Shown: positions 1 through 9,636, numbered from the stretch's first letter. The stretch is 64,000 bases of DNA from UBA9926 sp023261215 (GCA_038136035.1 JAYPYV010000002.1:62001-126000); one strand, 5' to 3'. Made by a program: numbers and translations. Notes: generated from the letters alone by a model not told the origin.

Positions 1-105
1 GGACCGAGATCCCCTTGAAACGGCGCAGCCAGCCCCTCGATACGGTGACACAAAACGCAATGCCCCTGATCTCTTTGGAGAAACGCCTCACGACCGATCT
101 CCGAG
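1..105 (-). CDS. SoxX-like c-type cytochrome, fragment
   Basis: The reverse strand is open across these 105 bases and encodes about 34 residues containing a haem-binding CxxCH (CVLCH, codons at 45-59). The context reads GREAFLQRDQGHCVLCH, followed by a short stretch ending FQGDLG. A glycine-arginine start, the CxxCH, then F-x-G-x-L-G is how the haem region of SoxX, the monohaem subunit of the SoxXA sulfur-oxidation cytochrome, usually looks. Both ends are missing: the N-terminus lies in the gap and the C-terminus outside the window. It sits directly downstream of a flavocytochrome c-type flavoprotein, which supports a sulfur-oxidation role. Another small class I cytochrome c remains possible because only one motif is visible. 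Confidence 0.6.
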
Positions 106-205
106 NNNNNNNNNNNNNNNNNNNNNNNNNNNNNNNNNNNNNNNNNNNNNNNNNNNNNNNNNNNNNNNNNNNNNNNNNNNNNNNNNNNNNNNNNNNNNNN
201 NNNNN
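106..205. other. Scaffold gap of 100 N
   Basis: Exactly 100 unknown bases. Unlike two later gaps, the flanks are not duplicated, so real sequence is missing. The gap hides the last few codons and stop of the flavoprotein gene and the start of the cytochrome fragment. A SoxX N-terminus with signal peptide would need more than 100 bases, so the true gap is probably longer. Confidence 0.95.
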
Positions 206-1477
206 GACCTCAGCCGATCGCTCAAACCACGCAGTTGCCTTAACCGCAGTTGCCGCCAGCGACTCTGGGTCGCCCACTTGGCCGGTCTTGATCATCTCGT
301 TCATCACGATGTGTCCATCGGCTGCGCGGTAGGACCCCTTCAAAGCGTGCGCTTGGCTCCGATGAACAAAAGCAAAACATTGATTTTCGAAAATCGGCGC
401 CTCATTCGTGCGGCCACGGTACGTATTCACCCAGGCCCGAGCACATTGCTCCGCTTGGTCAATCCCCGCTGCCGCTGATTTTGGCATCGGCGTTAACAGC
501 GCGGCATCACCGAGCACATACGTATCCGGCAGAAGGTGAGAGGCAAACGTTGATGGGTCCACCGGGCACCAACCGGTGCCATCGGTGAGGCCGATCTTTT
601 CTGCCAAGGCCCCTGCCTTCTGGTGCGGAATCAAGGAAATCACATCTGCGTGATATTGCTCAAAATCGCTGAGGAGTGTTCTTGAGCCGATATCCACCGC
701 AATGATGCGACCTTCATCATCAGGTCCTTGTCGCTCGATATAGCCGCTTAACTCTGATTGCCAACAGGCTTCAAACTCCGGTTGCAAGGAGAAACGATGA
801 TTGCTGTCGAGAATTCGCACCTTTGCCCTGGGTTTCCATTGTTTTAGATATCTCGCAATTAAGGTTGCTCGTTCGTAGGGTGCAGGTGGGCATCGAATGG
901 GACCGGGCGGAACCGCCACCAAGACGCGCCCGTTGTCTGGCATGGCCCGAAGTTGACGCGCTAATCGCTGAATGTCCTGCCCGCTTGTCCAGGCATGAGG
1001 CATCTGCTCCGCCACTTCAGGACCAAACCCCTCAATAGCCTCCTCACGGAACGAGATGCCCGGCGCTACCAACAACGCGTCATAGTGAAGCCGCTGGCCA
1101 TTAACTAAGTGAATTGTCTTCAAGCCCGGTTCGACATCCAACACTTCCGCATGAAGCAGGACCACCCCCAGCGCTTTCAATCGACGGTAGTCGTAGTGTG
1201 CAAGGGAGACTTCTTGATCAGCCAGCAGACTAAGATTCGCCATGGGACAGGGCGAGTAATGAGTCGAACGTTCAATCAGGACGATCTCAACTTCAGGGGC
1301 CAATTGTTTCAATTCCCGCGCGAATCTTGATCCAGCGTACCCACCACCAATGACGACAAATCGATAGGCTGAATTCGCCGCGAGGGTTCGCCTCAAACCA
1401 AAGATCAGCGGCGCGGCGGCGACGCTCTGGAGCGCCGCCCTACGCGTCATCCTTCCTGTACGTCTGGGTTCAGACAT
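206..1477 (-). CDS. Flavocytochrome c sulfide dehydrogenase-type flavoprotein (FccB/SoxF)
   Basis: The reverse frame is open for 424 codons from ATG at 1477 into the gap, nearly the full length of FccB, so only a few terminal residues are missing. A twin-arginine start (TRRAALQS) followed by a hydrophobic stretch suggests Tat export. The Rossmann motif VVIGGGYAGS binds FAD. Three cysteines sit where FccB has them: YSPCPMAN (the covalent FAD cysteine), RCPPAPYER and NQCFAF (the redox disulfide pair). The motif GWCPVDPSTF and a C-terminal tryptophan-rich segment also match. The family oxidises sulfide, or in SoxF assists Sox, and passes electrons to a c-type cytochrome; a SoxX-like cytochrome fragment lies next downstream. 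It follows the Mo-hydroxylase gene by 32 bp. An ATG at 1450 is an alternative start. Confidence 0.85.
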
Positions 1478-1509
1478 CACCCGAATGGGAGCCGCGCGAC
1501 ACGTTCGCG

Positions 1510-3705
1510 CTAGGCGCTTGCCAATTGCCGCGCAACAGGCAAGGTTCGAACACGCTGGCCCGTGGCCGCAAAAATCGCGTTCAACACGGCCGGCGCAGCA
1601 ACGGCAATCGTCGGCTCACCGACACCACCGTAAACACCCCCTGACGGCATGACGATGGTCTCAACCTTGGGCATATCTTTTATGCGCATCGAGGGATATC
1701 GATCAAAATTCTTTTCTTGGACCACACCTGAATCAAACGTGATCTGGCTGAGGAGCGCCGCAGACAACCCATAGACAAATGAACCCTCCACTTGGGCAGC
1801 GATCTGTTGAGGATTCACGGCTGTTCCACAGTCGGTCGCAGCAACGATCCGGTGCATCTTGAGTTCGCCATCTGTCACCGTGACCTCGGCGCAGGCAGCA
1901 ACATAACTGCCAAAGGCGTACAACACGGCAAGGCCTCGACCTAATCCATCCTCGGTGCCCCAGGCGCCTTTGTCAGCTACCGCTTGCAATACCGCCGCCG
2001 CCTTTGGCTTGTCTTTCAACAATGCCAGTCTGAACTCGAGTGGATCTCTTCCCGCCTTGTGAGCAAGCTCGTCCATGAAACACTCGAGATAAATCGCGTT
2101 CTGGTTGACGTTAACGCCTCGCCAAAATCCAGGACGAACGGCTGGATTTCGCATCGCGTGGTCGACCTTCAGATTGGGGATGCTATAGCACATCTGGTGG
2201 TCATCCATGCCTGGATTGAGTCCGCCTTTAACCACCCCTTGGAAAGTCACGAAGTCAGCGCCATTCACCAGACGTTGGGGCATCAATCCGGCAATAATTG
2301 ATTGACCCGAGATGCGCATGTGCAGGCCAGTCAGATTGCCGGCCTCATCCAAACTACCCCGCATCTTAGCCATGGTGGTCGGGTGGTAAAAACCATGCAT
2401 CTGATCCTCTTCTCTCGACCACTGCAATTTGATCGGCGTCCCAGGAAACTGCATGGCAATCGCCACCACTTGGTGCACGTAATCCGCAGCACCCCGTCGA
2501 CCGAATCCGCCACCAAGAATGGTTTTGTACACTTCACACTGCTCGATGGGCAGACCAGAAGCCTCAGACGCCGCAGCAAGCGCAGCCTCACCATTCTGAG
2601 TTGGGCACCAGACTTCACAGCGTTCACTCGTGTATCGAGCCGTCGCATTCATGGGCTCCATGGGTGCGTGATTCTGAGCGGGCACCTTGTAGATGGCTTC
2701 AACGCGGGTGACCGCGTCTGACAGCGCGGACTCCACATCGCCTTCCCAATTCCCATTGAAGGCTTCGCTCGCATCAAGACCCGATTCGAGCAATGCGGTG
2801 ATGGAAGCATCATTCATCTGCGCATTGGGACCCAAATCCCACTCGATGTTCAGTTGCTTTAGCGCCTCGTTGGCATGCCACCATGACGTTCCGACAACGG
2901 CCACGCCATCGGTACCGGTTTGGGTTTTCACGGGAACAACCGCTTTGACACCGGGCATCTTGAGGGCTTTGGTGTCATCAAACCCCTTCAGCGACCCACC
3001 CATAACGGGGCAATCCACTATGCTGGCCACCAACATCTCAGGCAATTGAATGTCCGCACCGTAGATCAAAGAGCCATCGAGTTTTTCAAGCGTGTCTAAC
3101 CGTTTCAGAGGTTGGCCTGCAATGGTCCAGTCAGCGGGATCTTTCAGCGCAACTTCCGTCGGCACCGCTTGCCTACTCGCCACCGCTGCCACCTCACCAT
3201 AACGCAGCGACCGTTTAGTGGGATCGTGATAGATCACCCCCTTTTCGACGCGACAACTTGCGGCAGGCACACCCCACTGATCAGCTGCCTCGGCAACAAG
3301 CATCATGCGAGCAGCAGCGCCGCCCTCTCTGACATACTGCTGGCTAGAACGAACACCTTGGCTACCGCCCGTGGAGAAGCTGCCCCAAATCCGCTTACGC
3401 TTAAGGTTGTCACCCGGGGTTGGGAAGGACCAAGTCACCTTTTCCCAATCGCATTCGAGTTCCTCTGCAACCAACTGCGCCAGACCGGTTAGGGTCCCTT
3501 GACCCATCTCAGATCGCGCGATCCGGATCGTGACCGAGTCATCGCTTCCGATCGTGACCCACGCATTGACCTCATCCAAGACATCACCGCCATGGTGATC
3601 TGCACTCAATTCGAGGGCTGGCAGCACCCCAAGCGAAAGACCGGCACCTGCACTCAAGCTACCTAGAACAAATCGTCGTCTCGTCATGTGTATCGATGAC
3701 TTCAT
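1510..3705 (-). CDS. Molybdopterin-binding aldehyde/isoquinoline oxidoreductase, large subunit (IorB-like)
   Basis: A 731-residue protein of the xanthine oxidase family in its exported IorB-like form. A Tat signal (TRRRFVLGS) opens the protein. The motifs GGGFGRR and GGSQGVRSS are typical molybdopterin-contacting loops, and the C-terminal GGVGEP carries the glutamate used as catalytic base in this family. Such enzymes hydroxylate N-heterocycles or oxidise aldehydes with water, pass electrons through the 2Fe-2S subunit encoded just upstream, and often on to a c-type cytochrome. No separate FAD subunit is present, as expected for this subclass. The substrate cannot be read from sequence. It is 10 bp downstream of the small subunit gene and clearly one operon with it. 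Confidence 0.85.
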   Translation of the reverse strand: MKSSIHMTRRRFVLGSLSAGAGLSLGVLPALELSADHHGGDVLDEVNAWVTIGSDDSVTIRIARSEMGQGTLTGLAQLVAEELECDWEKVTWSFPTPGDNLKRKRIWGSFSTGGSQGVRSSQQYVREGGAAARMMLVAEAADQWGVPAASCRVEKGVIYHDPTKRSLRYGEVAAVASRQAVPTEVALKDPADWTIAGQPLKRLDTLEKLDGSLIYGADIQLPEMLVASIVDCPVMGGSLKGFDDTKALKMPGVKAVVPVKTQTGTDGVAVVGTSWWHANEALKQLNIEWDLGPNAQMNDASITALLESGLDASEAFNGNWEGDVESALSDAVTRVEAIYKVPAQNHAPMEPMNATARYTSERCEVWCPTQNGEAALAAASEASGLPIEQCEVYKTILGGGFGRRGAADYVHQVVAIAMQFPGTPIKLQWSREEDQMHGFYHPTTMAKMRGSLDEAGNLTGLHMRISGQSIIAGLMPQRLVNGADFVTFQGVVKGGLNPGMDDHQMCYSIPNLKVDHAMRNPAVRPGFWRGVNVNQNAIYLECFMDELAHKAGRDPLEFRLALLKDKPKAAAVLQAVADKGAWGTEDGLGRGLAVLYAFGSYVAACAEVTVTDGELKMHRIVAATDCGTAVNPQQIAAQVEGSFVYGLSAALLSQITFDSGVVQEKNFDRYPSMRIKDMPKVETIVMPSGGVYGGVGEPTIAVAAPAVLNAIFAATGQRVRTLPVARQLASA

Positions 3706-3715
3706 TAGGCGCTCC

Positions 3716-4189
3716 TTATGCTTTGGTTGACTTCATAATGTCTTGGGCGAGATGAATCCCTTCCCTCACTCTCTGGAAGGTGCCGCAACGACAGATGTTC
3801 GTGACCTCGCGATCAATGTCTGCATCCGTGGCATTAGGCTTGTTATTCAGTAGCCCCGCAGCGGCCATCATCATCCCAGGCTGGCAGTATCCGCACTGAG
3901 GCACATCCAATTGAGCCCAGGCCTTCTGAACCGGATGAGAGAGATCCTCGGACAATCCTTCAATGGTGGTGATCTTGGTCGATTCTGAGACGGCGCTCAC
4001 GGGCAGCACGCATGATCGAATCGGTTGACCGTCAAGATGGACCGTACAAGCTCCGCATTGTGCGATACCGCACGAGTATTTCGTCCCAGTCATGCCCAGC
4101 GTTTCTCGCAAGACCCAAAGAAGCGGCATGCTTGGATCAACATCGACGGCTTTCGTCACGCCGTTTACGTTCAGGTTTAGTTTGGCCAT
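3716..4189 (-). CDS. 2Fe-2S subunit of the molybdenum hydroxylase (IorA-like)
   Basis: About 157 residues, the usual length for the small subunit. The N-terminal plant-type ferredoxin domain shows CGIAQCGAC plus a further cysteine (RSCVLP). The C-terminal four-helix domain shows QCGYCQPG and ICRCGT. Together these coordinate two 2Fe-2S clusters that carry electrons away from the Mo centre. The start at 4189 (MAKLNLNVNG) is chosen because GAGGGAAG lies five bases upstream; an in-frame ATG at 4210 would add seven residues unlike the family. It is the first gene of the operon and the large subunit follows after 10 bp. It has no signal of its own, so it presumably travels with the Tat-exported partner. 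Confidence 0.88.
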   Translation of the reverse strand: MAKLNLNVNGVTKAVDVDPSMPLLWVLRETLGMTGTKYSCGIAQCGACTVHLDGQPIRSCVLPVSAVSESTKITTIEGLSEDLSHPVQKAWAQLDVPQCGYCQPGMMMAAAGLLNNKPNATDADIDREVTNICRCGTFQRVREGIHLAQDIMKSTKA

Positions 4190-4514
4190 GGTGACTTCCC
4201 TCTTTTCCATTTAATGACCGAATTCTTCAGCAGAACCCAGCCGCGACCCTTATTTCTGCGAGTCGCTTTTTTGTCGTTTCAAACTTTGTGACTTTCGACC
4301 CAGGTCGCGCATCTGCATCCGATCGATGTCGCCTCCGGCTCGGTTTCAATCAACGCTTCTTCGCATCTCTTTTTTCAATTCGAGCGCCTCAGCTGTCATT
4401 TTGGTTCCCGTCTTCATCAGTCAGAAGCACTCGAATTGAATCCATCAATTCAACGCATCACTTTGCGAAAAAAAGGGTTGCCGGTGCGCGGCGCGGCTCC
4501 CTAATTTAGCCAGC
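4190..4514. other. Intergenic stretch upstream of the Mo-hydroxylase operon
   Basis: About 325 bases between the small subunit start and the end of the P450 gene, both on the minus strand. It should hold the promoter of the oxidoreductase operon. I see no convincing -35/-10 pair, terminator or small gene. Confidence 0.4.
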
Positions 4515-5750
4515 TCAGGCGGGCTTGATCCGCACAGGTAACGTCTTAAGTCCTGAGACGAAGGTGGACTCGACCCATCGAGCCTCCCCGATCAGCTCGA
4601 ACGATGCGACCCGCTTAAACAACGCCTCGTACAACATCCTCATTTCCATCTTGGCGAGCAAATTCCCCAAGCAATGATGCGCGCCATGCCCGAAGGCGAG
4701 GTGTCGATTGGGTCTTCGATCAGCAATGAATTGATCAGGTCGATCAAAAACCTCCTCGTCATGATTTCCTGACGGGTAAAGCAACATAATCGGTGACCCC
4801 GCCTGAACTGTTTTCCCCCGTAGCTGATAATCGCGCTCTGGATAACGCATGAAGTGCTTCACGGGGCTCGTCCATCGAATCGACTCCTCAACCAGAAGCG
4901 GGATCATCGCGCGATTCTCCTTCACCTTGTTGAATTCACCTGGATGCGTCATCAGGGCATGCAGTCCCCCAGCGGTTGAAGAGCTGGTGGTGTCGTGCCC
5001 CGCGGTCGCGATGATGATGTAGTAGGACATGGCTTCGAGATCGCCAATGGGCGCGCCATCAACCTCAGCGTTCGCGATGACGGATGCGACATCGTCGGTG
5101 GGGGTCGCTCGACGGCTTGCCGTCAACGCGTTGAAATAATTGAAAAAATCGATCAGCGTCTGCATCCGATCCTCATCTGAGGCGATCTCTCGCTGCAAAT
5201 CAGGGTCATCAGCGCCAAAAAGCTCTTGGGTCAGCTTGAGCATTAACGGTTCATCGGCTTCAGGCACGCCTAAAATCGACATAATGACGCGCAGCGGATA
5301 CCAGACAGCCACTTCATTAACGAAATCGAGTTCTGGTCCTTTGGCCAGCATATCGTCGACCGTTCGATCAGCAATGGCTCTCACAGTCGACTCAACCTTC
5401 TTCAAGTTCTCGGGCATAAACCAATCTTTAGTTAACGCGCGGAACTTACCATGGTCGGGTTCGTCCATGTGGATCAACGTTCGAAGCGCGCCTCCCTGGG
5501 CCATCTGCCGCGCCTCAATGTCTTTGGATTGCAGAACAGACCATTGCGTGTTTTTGAACAGATGAGGTTGACGCGATATCTCGACGATGTCGGCATGTTT
5601 TGTTGCGATGTAAAACGACTTGTGCGTCTCACTTTCGATCCAAGGCAAGGGGTCCGAGGCACGGAACGCCGCCGTGAGCGCGTTAAAGGCCACCGGATCC
5701 GCGTAGGTCTTTGGACTCACCATCGCAGCGTACGGATATGCATCGGTCAT
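4515..5750 (-). CDS. Cytochrome P450
   Basis: A soluble 411-residue bacterial P450 with no signal or membrane anchor. The I-helix oxygen-activation motif is AGHDTTSSS, the K-helix ExxR is ESIR, and the haem loop is FGHGAHHCLG with the axial Cys at about residue 360. It would hydroxylate a small hydrophobic substrate using electrons from a ferredoxin and reductase, neither of which is encoded nearby. AGGGGA lies seven bases before the ATG. It stands alone between the phosphohexomutase and the Mo-hydroxylase operon, so the context gives no clue to the substrate and I do not assign a CYP subfamily. Confidence 0.9.
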   Translation of the reverse strand: MTDAYPYAAMVSPKTYADPVAFNALTAAFRASDPLPWIESETHKSFYIATKHADIVEISRQPHLFKNTQWSVLQSKDIEARQMAQGGALRTLIHMDEPDHGKFRALTKDWFMPENLKKVESTVRAIADRTVDDMLAKGPELDFVNEVAVWYPLRVIMSILGVPEADEPLMLKLTQELFGADDPDLQREIASDEDRMQTLIDFFNYFNALTASRRATPTDDVASVIANAEVDGAPIGDLEAMSYYIIIATAGHDTTSSSTAGGLHALMTHPGEFNKVKENRAMIPLLVEESIRWTSPVKHFMRYPERDYQLRGKTVQAGSPIMLLYPSGNHDEEVFDRPDQFIADRRPNRHLAFGHGAHHCLGNLLAKMEMRMLYEALFKRVASFELIGEARWVESTFVSGLKTLPVRIKPA

Positions 5751-5887
5751 CGCTTATTCCCCTGGCTCAACACAGTCGGCGCCTTGTCGAGCCATCGTTA
5801 CCCCTTCGCGCCGCCCGAAGCCCGACGTTTCGAGGCTTTAATACTCGCGCTTTCAATAGACTCAATCGATAGCGACCCACATCTTGA

Positions 5888-7348
5888 TCATAGCGCAATC
5901 AATGCGTGCCTAGACAATCGCCGCTCGCTCGGTGCGGCCGCCTTGTCCATGGCGACCCCCATGGATGCCAAGAATTCCTCCCCTAACGCCTCAATCGATC
6001 GCAAAGGGTTTTTGGTTTCCACGTTCACGCGAAGCGCAGATTCAGTCTTCGATGCCTGCAAGCTCACCCGCCAGTCGTCTGCCTCACTGAAAACCACTTG
6101 GCTGCTGGTACCACTGCCCCTCTGTCGAAACCGCCCGAAGCCTTTCTCAAGACAGTCCACGGCCTGATCCACCGATAAATCGATGATCGTCATTTCGGCC
6201 AGGCAACGAGCATCTTCCCGACACGCATCCCGAGCCACTTCAACATCGCCGCCCCAACGCTCTAGCGCGGACACCGTCTTCAAAAAAGTGAGAAACCCCG
6301 AATCAAAGCCGGACAACTCCGAAAAATAGTGGTGTGAAGACGACTCCATACCATACGCCGCTCCAGAGGCCATCATGGCGCGACGAACCCAAACAGACCC
6401 AGATTCCACGACCTGCAAATGACCCCCTCGTCTTGCGAGCGCTGTCTCCGCGTTAAAGACTGAGCGGCCATCCGTGACACAAAGCAAACTTGGAGTGACT
6501 GGCAAACTTTCGATCAGTATCTGGTTAAGGTAGGGCGTTGCAATTTCGTGACCTGCTCGATCAAAAAACACGCATCGATCACAGTCGCCGTCCCATGCAA
6601 CGGCCCAGTTGGCATCAGCTTCAGCGATGGCACTCTGGATCAGCTGCCGGTTTCCAGGAAGTCTTGGATCCGGGCCCTCCTCGGGCAGCGCCCCCCGTAT
6701 CCATTGGTTCTTTGTCACCTTCCACCCAAGTTTTTTGATCAAGGGGTCGGCAACGGAAGCCGCAGTACCTCCCAAACCGCAGACAAGAAGCGGGCTGACG
6801 ACCTCCGGCAATGGCAATTGTGCGATCAGCCAATCGGCGTACTGATCGCTTAAGTCTAATGGCATCGCCGCTTCCGAGGTGCGAGCTTGATCGCGCTTAT
6901 CAAAATAAGGTAACCAATGGCTAAACGCCTGAATCACGTCCCCCTGAGGCTTGGATGTCCCTGGCTGCTCGAGAATTTTAAATCCGTTCATACCAGCAGG
7001 ATGATGGCTCGCAGTGACCACGACCGCCAAGTCAGCAATCTCCTTGATCAGCGCGTAACTGGCCACTTCCTTCGGGACAACGCCCAAATCGATCAGCTGA
7101 TGGCCGGAGCCTGAAAGTCCGCTCACCAAGGCTTCAAAGAGCGATCCACCGCTGGCTCTCGTGTCTCGCGCGAGTGCAACCGAAGCGCGCGCGCCGAGTC
7201 GTTCGCTCAGGAAACAACCCAGAGCAAACGCCATGGATTCGCTGACTTGGTCAGGATAGCGGCCTCTGATGTCACCTGATCGGAAAATAGACACGTTGGG
7301 CGCTGCTAACTTGGCAGACGAGATAAGTTGACCCGTCTGAGGGGCCAT
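5888..7348 (-). CDS. Phosphomannomutase/phosphoglucomutase family protein
   Basis: A 486-residue member of the alpha-D-phosphohexomutase family (ManB/AlgC type), which interconverts hexose 1- and 6-phosphates through a phosphoserine. The active-site loop reads TASHHP, where TASHNP is usual; the metal loop is DGDCDR; the sugar-recognition loop is MESSSHH where GEMSGH or GESSGH is normal. FRSGDIRGRYP is the expected N-terminal motif. All catalytic elements are present, but both variable loops depart from the common form, so substrate preference may be unusual. It lies alone between the P450 and the amidotransferase operon, so no pathway is indicated. Confidence 0.85.
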   Translation of the reverse strand: MAPQTGQLISSAKLAAPNVSIFRSGDIRGRYPDQVSESMAFALGCFLSERLGARASVALARDTRASGGSLFEALVSGLSGSGHQLIDLGVVPKEVASYALIKEIADLAVVVTASHHPAGMNGFKILEQPGTSKPQGDVIQAFSHWLPYFDKRDQARTSEAAMPLDLSDQYADWLIAQLPLPEVVSPLLVCGLGGTAASVADPLIKKLGWKVTKNQWIRGALPEEGPDPRLPGNRQLIQSAIAEADANWAVAWDGDCDRCVFFDRAGHEIATPYLNQILIESLPVTPSLLCVTDGRSVFNAETALARRGGHLQVVESGSVWVRRAMMASGAAYGMESSSHHYFSELSGFDSGFLTFLKTVSALERWGGDVEVARDACREDARCLAEMTIIDLSVDQAVDCLEKGFGRFRQRGSGTSSQVVFSEADDWRVSLQASKTESALRVNVETKNPLRSIEALGEEFLASMGVAMDKAAAPSERRLSRHALIAL

Positions 7349-7496
7349 TCTCTCGAAGGCCTTCCACCGAGGGGCAAGACCGTCAGACCTTGCAGAGAGG
7401 GTCTATTGAGCAGACCTGGTGACTCGCAAGTCCCTCCGAGGAGGGAGGCTCGCGCCCAGGATCTCATAAATAAACAGGCTGTCATGATTTTGGTCA

Positions 7497-8234
7497 CTAC
7501 GCGTTTGGCGTGCCTGCGCCCGACGCATCAACCAAAAAGTCCAAGATAAGTCTTGCAACCTCCGCCTGGTGCACGTCTTCAGCCAGGCTGTCGAGTCCTG
7601 CTTGGTACAGAGACTCTCCTAGCACCTCTCGGCGAACACCCAGCAAATCTCTCGCGTAGTCTTTTGTAAACTCCGGATGCCCTTGGAGGGTTAGGATATG
7701 CCGACCCAACGTCATGCCTGCGATGGGGCAAAAATCGCTTTGAGCAATAATCTCGGCGCCTGGCGGCGGCGCTTGAACTTGATCTTGATGACTGGACAGC
7801 AGCGCAAACTCCCTTGGCCAATCGGGGTGATTGCCATCATGGAGTCGAGTCACATGTCGGCCGACACCCCAGCCTCGATCACTCTTTGCCGTTCGCCCAC
7901 CCAACACATGGGCAACCAATTGATGGCCAAAGCATATTCCAACAAGCTTTTTCCTGGCTGAATGTAATTCGACCACGAACTCACCCAGTCTTTGAATCCA
8001 GGGGAGCGGCTCATAAACGCTGTGCCTGCTTCCAGTAATCAAATAACCGTCACATTCGTCAATATCGTCCGGGTATTGAAAGGCGAGCACATCGTAAATG
8101 TTGAACGTGAGGGTGGGGTCAGCCGCACGGAATATTGCCTGAAACATATCCGTGTAATCCCCATGCGCTACCTGCAAATCAGGGTTTACAGAATCCGCTT
8201 TTAATATGCCAAGCACGCGCGCACGCTGCGTCAT
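7497..8234 (-). CDS. Class I glutamine amidotransferase-like hydrolase
   Basis: A 245-residue stand-alone triad amidotransferase domain, with the nucleophile in GICFGHQ and the histidine in LQGHPEF. Relatives work as gamma-glutamyl hydrolases in polyamine breakdown (PuuD type) or as partners of glutamine synthetase-like enzymes in aniline degradation (AtdA2/TdnT type). The gene follows the glutamine synthetase-like gene by 30 bp with a strong GGGAGGGG ribosome site, so it most likely acts on a gamma-glutamylated product of that enzyme. The exact reaction is an inference from context. It is the last gene of a four-gene operon with a sodium symporter. Confidence 0.8.
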   Translation of the reverse strand: MTQRARVLGILKADSVNPDLQVAHGDYTDMFQAIFRAADPTLTFNIYDVLAFQYPDDIDECDGYLITGSRHSVYEPLPWIQRLGEFVVELHSARKKLVGICFGHQLVAHVLGGRTAKSDRGWGVGRHVTRLHDGNHPDWPREFALLSSHQDQVQAPPPGAEIIAQSDFCPIAGMTLGRHILTLQGHPEFTKDYARDLLGVRREVLGESLYQAGLDSLAEDVHQAEVARLILDFLVDASGAGTPNA

Positions 8235-8264
8235 TGGGCCCCTCCCTCGCCTTCGGCGCGAAGT

Positions 8265-9632
8265 CTATATGATTTCGAAGTATCGCTTAAGCTGCCAATC
8301 GTTGAGATGCCGCTCGTACTCTCGAACTTCCCATCGACGCGTCGCGGCGAAGTGTTCAACGAATTCATGTCCAAAGAGCGCCTTCGCGGCTTGGGACGCT
8401 TCAAAGCGCCGCGTGGCATCCAACAAATTGCTTGCCAACTGCTGCGTCTTGGGCAAATCGTCCTGAACTTCATAGGCATTGCCGACAACAGGATCACTCA
8501 AATCAAGCCTCTGCTCGATACCAAGCAGGCCCGCGCCCAGGGTTGCAGCCGCTGTAAGGTAGGGATTAGCGTCCGCTGCGCCGATGCGAAATTCGACCCG
8601 CTGAGCCTTGGGTGAACCCCTAATCACCCGCAATGCGGTGGTTCTGTTCTCAACGCCCCAAGTTGATGCGGTGGGTGCCCAGGCGCCTTTCACTAAACGG
8701 GTGTAACTGTTGATGGTTGGCGCCGTCATCGCAAGCAGTTCTGGTAGATAAGTCTGAAGGCCTGCAACGTAATGCCGCATCAGGTCGCTCATCCCTGACG
8801 CCTCCGCTTCGTCGAAAAACAAAGGCGTCGCATCCCGCGCGGCCAACAGCGATTGATGCAAGTGCCCGCTTTGCCCTGGGTAGTCCATTGACCACTTCGC
8901 CATGAAGGTCGCGATCATTCCTCGTTTCTGGAAGAACGACTTAGCGAGCACCTTGAATATCGCTGCCTGATCAGCCGCTTCGAGCGCATCGGTCACGGTA
9001 ATCGCAGCCTCCCAAACTCCAGGGCCTGTTTCGCAATGCAGCCCCTCGAGCTGGATGCCATGATTCACACAGTGGTCCATGAATTCGTTAAATAGATCTG
9101 ACAACGAGAAGGTCCGAAGCACTGAATAGCCAAAATTACCCGGCGTCAGCGGCGTCATATTCTGGTAATTCTTCGCTGCGGCGGAGGCCGCGGTTTCATT
9201 AAAGACAAAAAACTCGTACTCAAACGCCATACGCGCTCGATAACCCATGCTGCTCGCGCTCGCGATCACTTTCTTGAGCTGATTTCTGGGGCACACTGGA
9301 TGGAAATCGCCTTCGCCGACGAAATCCGCGAGAAAGAAGGGAATGTTCTTCTCTTCGATTAAGCGTCGTTCAGAGTTGAGATCGATTCGATAGACGGCAT
9401 CCGGAAAGGCGGTGTGCCAGCCCGTATACTTCGCGTTGTCATAGAGTTGATCATTGACGTCCCACCCAAACACGCAGTCGCAAAATCCAGATGTACCATC
9501 AGCAATGGACGCAAATTTTTCGAGACTGAGATACTTGCCACGCATCACGCCATCGATATCGGTGAATCCAATTTTGACTCGGGGAACACCCTCAGCACGA
9601 TAGTGTTCAACTAGGGCGGAACCTTGCGTCAC
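8265..9632 (-). CDS. Glutamine synthetase-like gamma-glutamyl-amine ligase
   Basis: A 455-residue protein of the glutamine synthetase fold, closer to PuuA/GlnA3-type ligases than to housekeeping GlnA. It has EYEFFVF (metal-binding glutamate), HCETGPGVWE, SGHLHQSL (ATP-site histidine) and the loop VENRTTALRV followed by RVEFRIGAADANPY. The family joins glutamate to an amine (polyamines, ethanolamine, anilines) using ATP. It starts with GTG, preceded by AAGGGAG, four bases after the symporter stop. With the symporter upstream and the amidotransferase downstream this suggests import and gamma-glutamylation of an amine as a carbon or nitrogen source. The amine itself is unknown. Confidence 0.82.
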   Translation of the reverse strand: MTQGSALVEHYRAEGVPRVKIGFTDIDGVMRGKYLSLEKFASIADGTSGFCDCVFGWDVNDQLYDNAKYTGWHTAFPDAVYRIDLNSERRLIEEKNIPFFLADFVGEGDFHPVCPRNQLKKVIASASSMGYRARMAFEYEFFVFNETAASAAAKNYQNMTPLTPGNFGYSVLRTFSLSDLFNEFMDHCVNHGIQLEGLHCETGPGVWEAAITVTDALEAADQAAIFKVLAKSFFQKRGMIATFMAKWSMDYPGQSGHLHQSLLAARDATPLFFDEAEASGMSDLMRHYVAGLQTYLPELLAMTAPTINSYTRLVKGAWAPTASTWGVENRTTALRVIRGSPKAQRVEFRIGAADANPYLTAAATLGAGLLGIEQRLDLSDPVVGNAYEVQDDLPKTQQLASNLLDATRRFEASQAAKALFGHEFVEHFAATRRWEVREYERHLNDWQLKRYFEII

Positions 9633-9636
9633 GGCT

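Noticed and set aside
5451..6167. 238-codon plus-strand open frame
   Set aside because: It runs antisense across the start of the P450 gene and the end of the phosphohexomutase gene, both of which have clear catalytic motifs. No ribosome site or family.
7431..7446. TCCCTC-CGAG-GAGGGA hairpin between the amidotransferase and phosphohexomutase genes as a terminator
   Set aside because: Only six pairs and no T-run on either strand.
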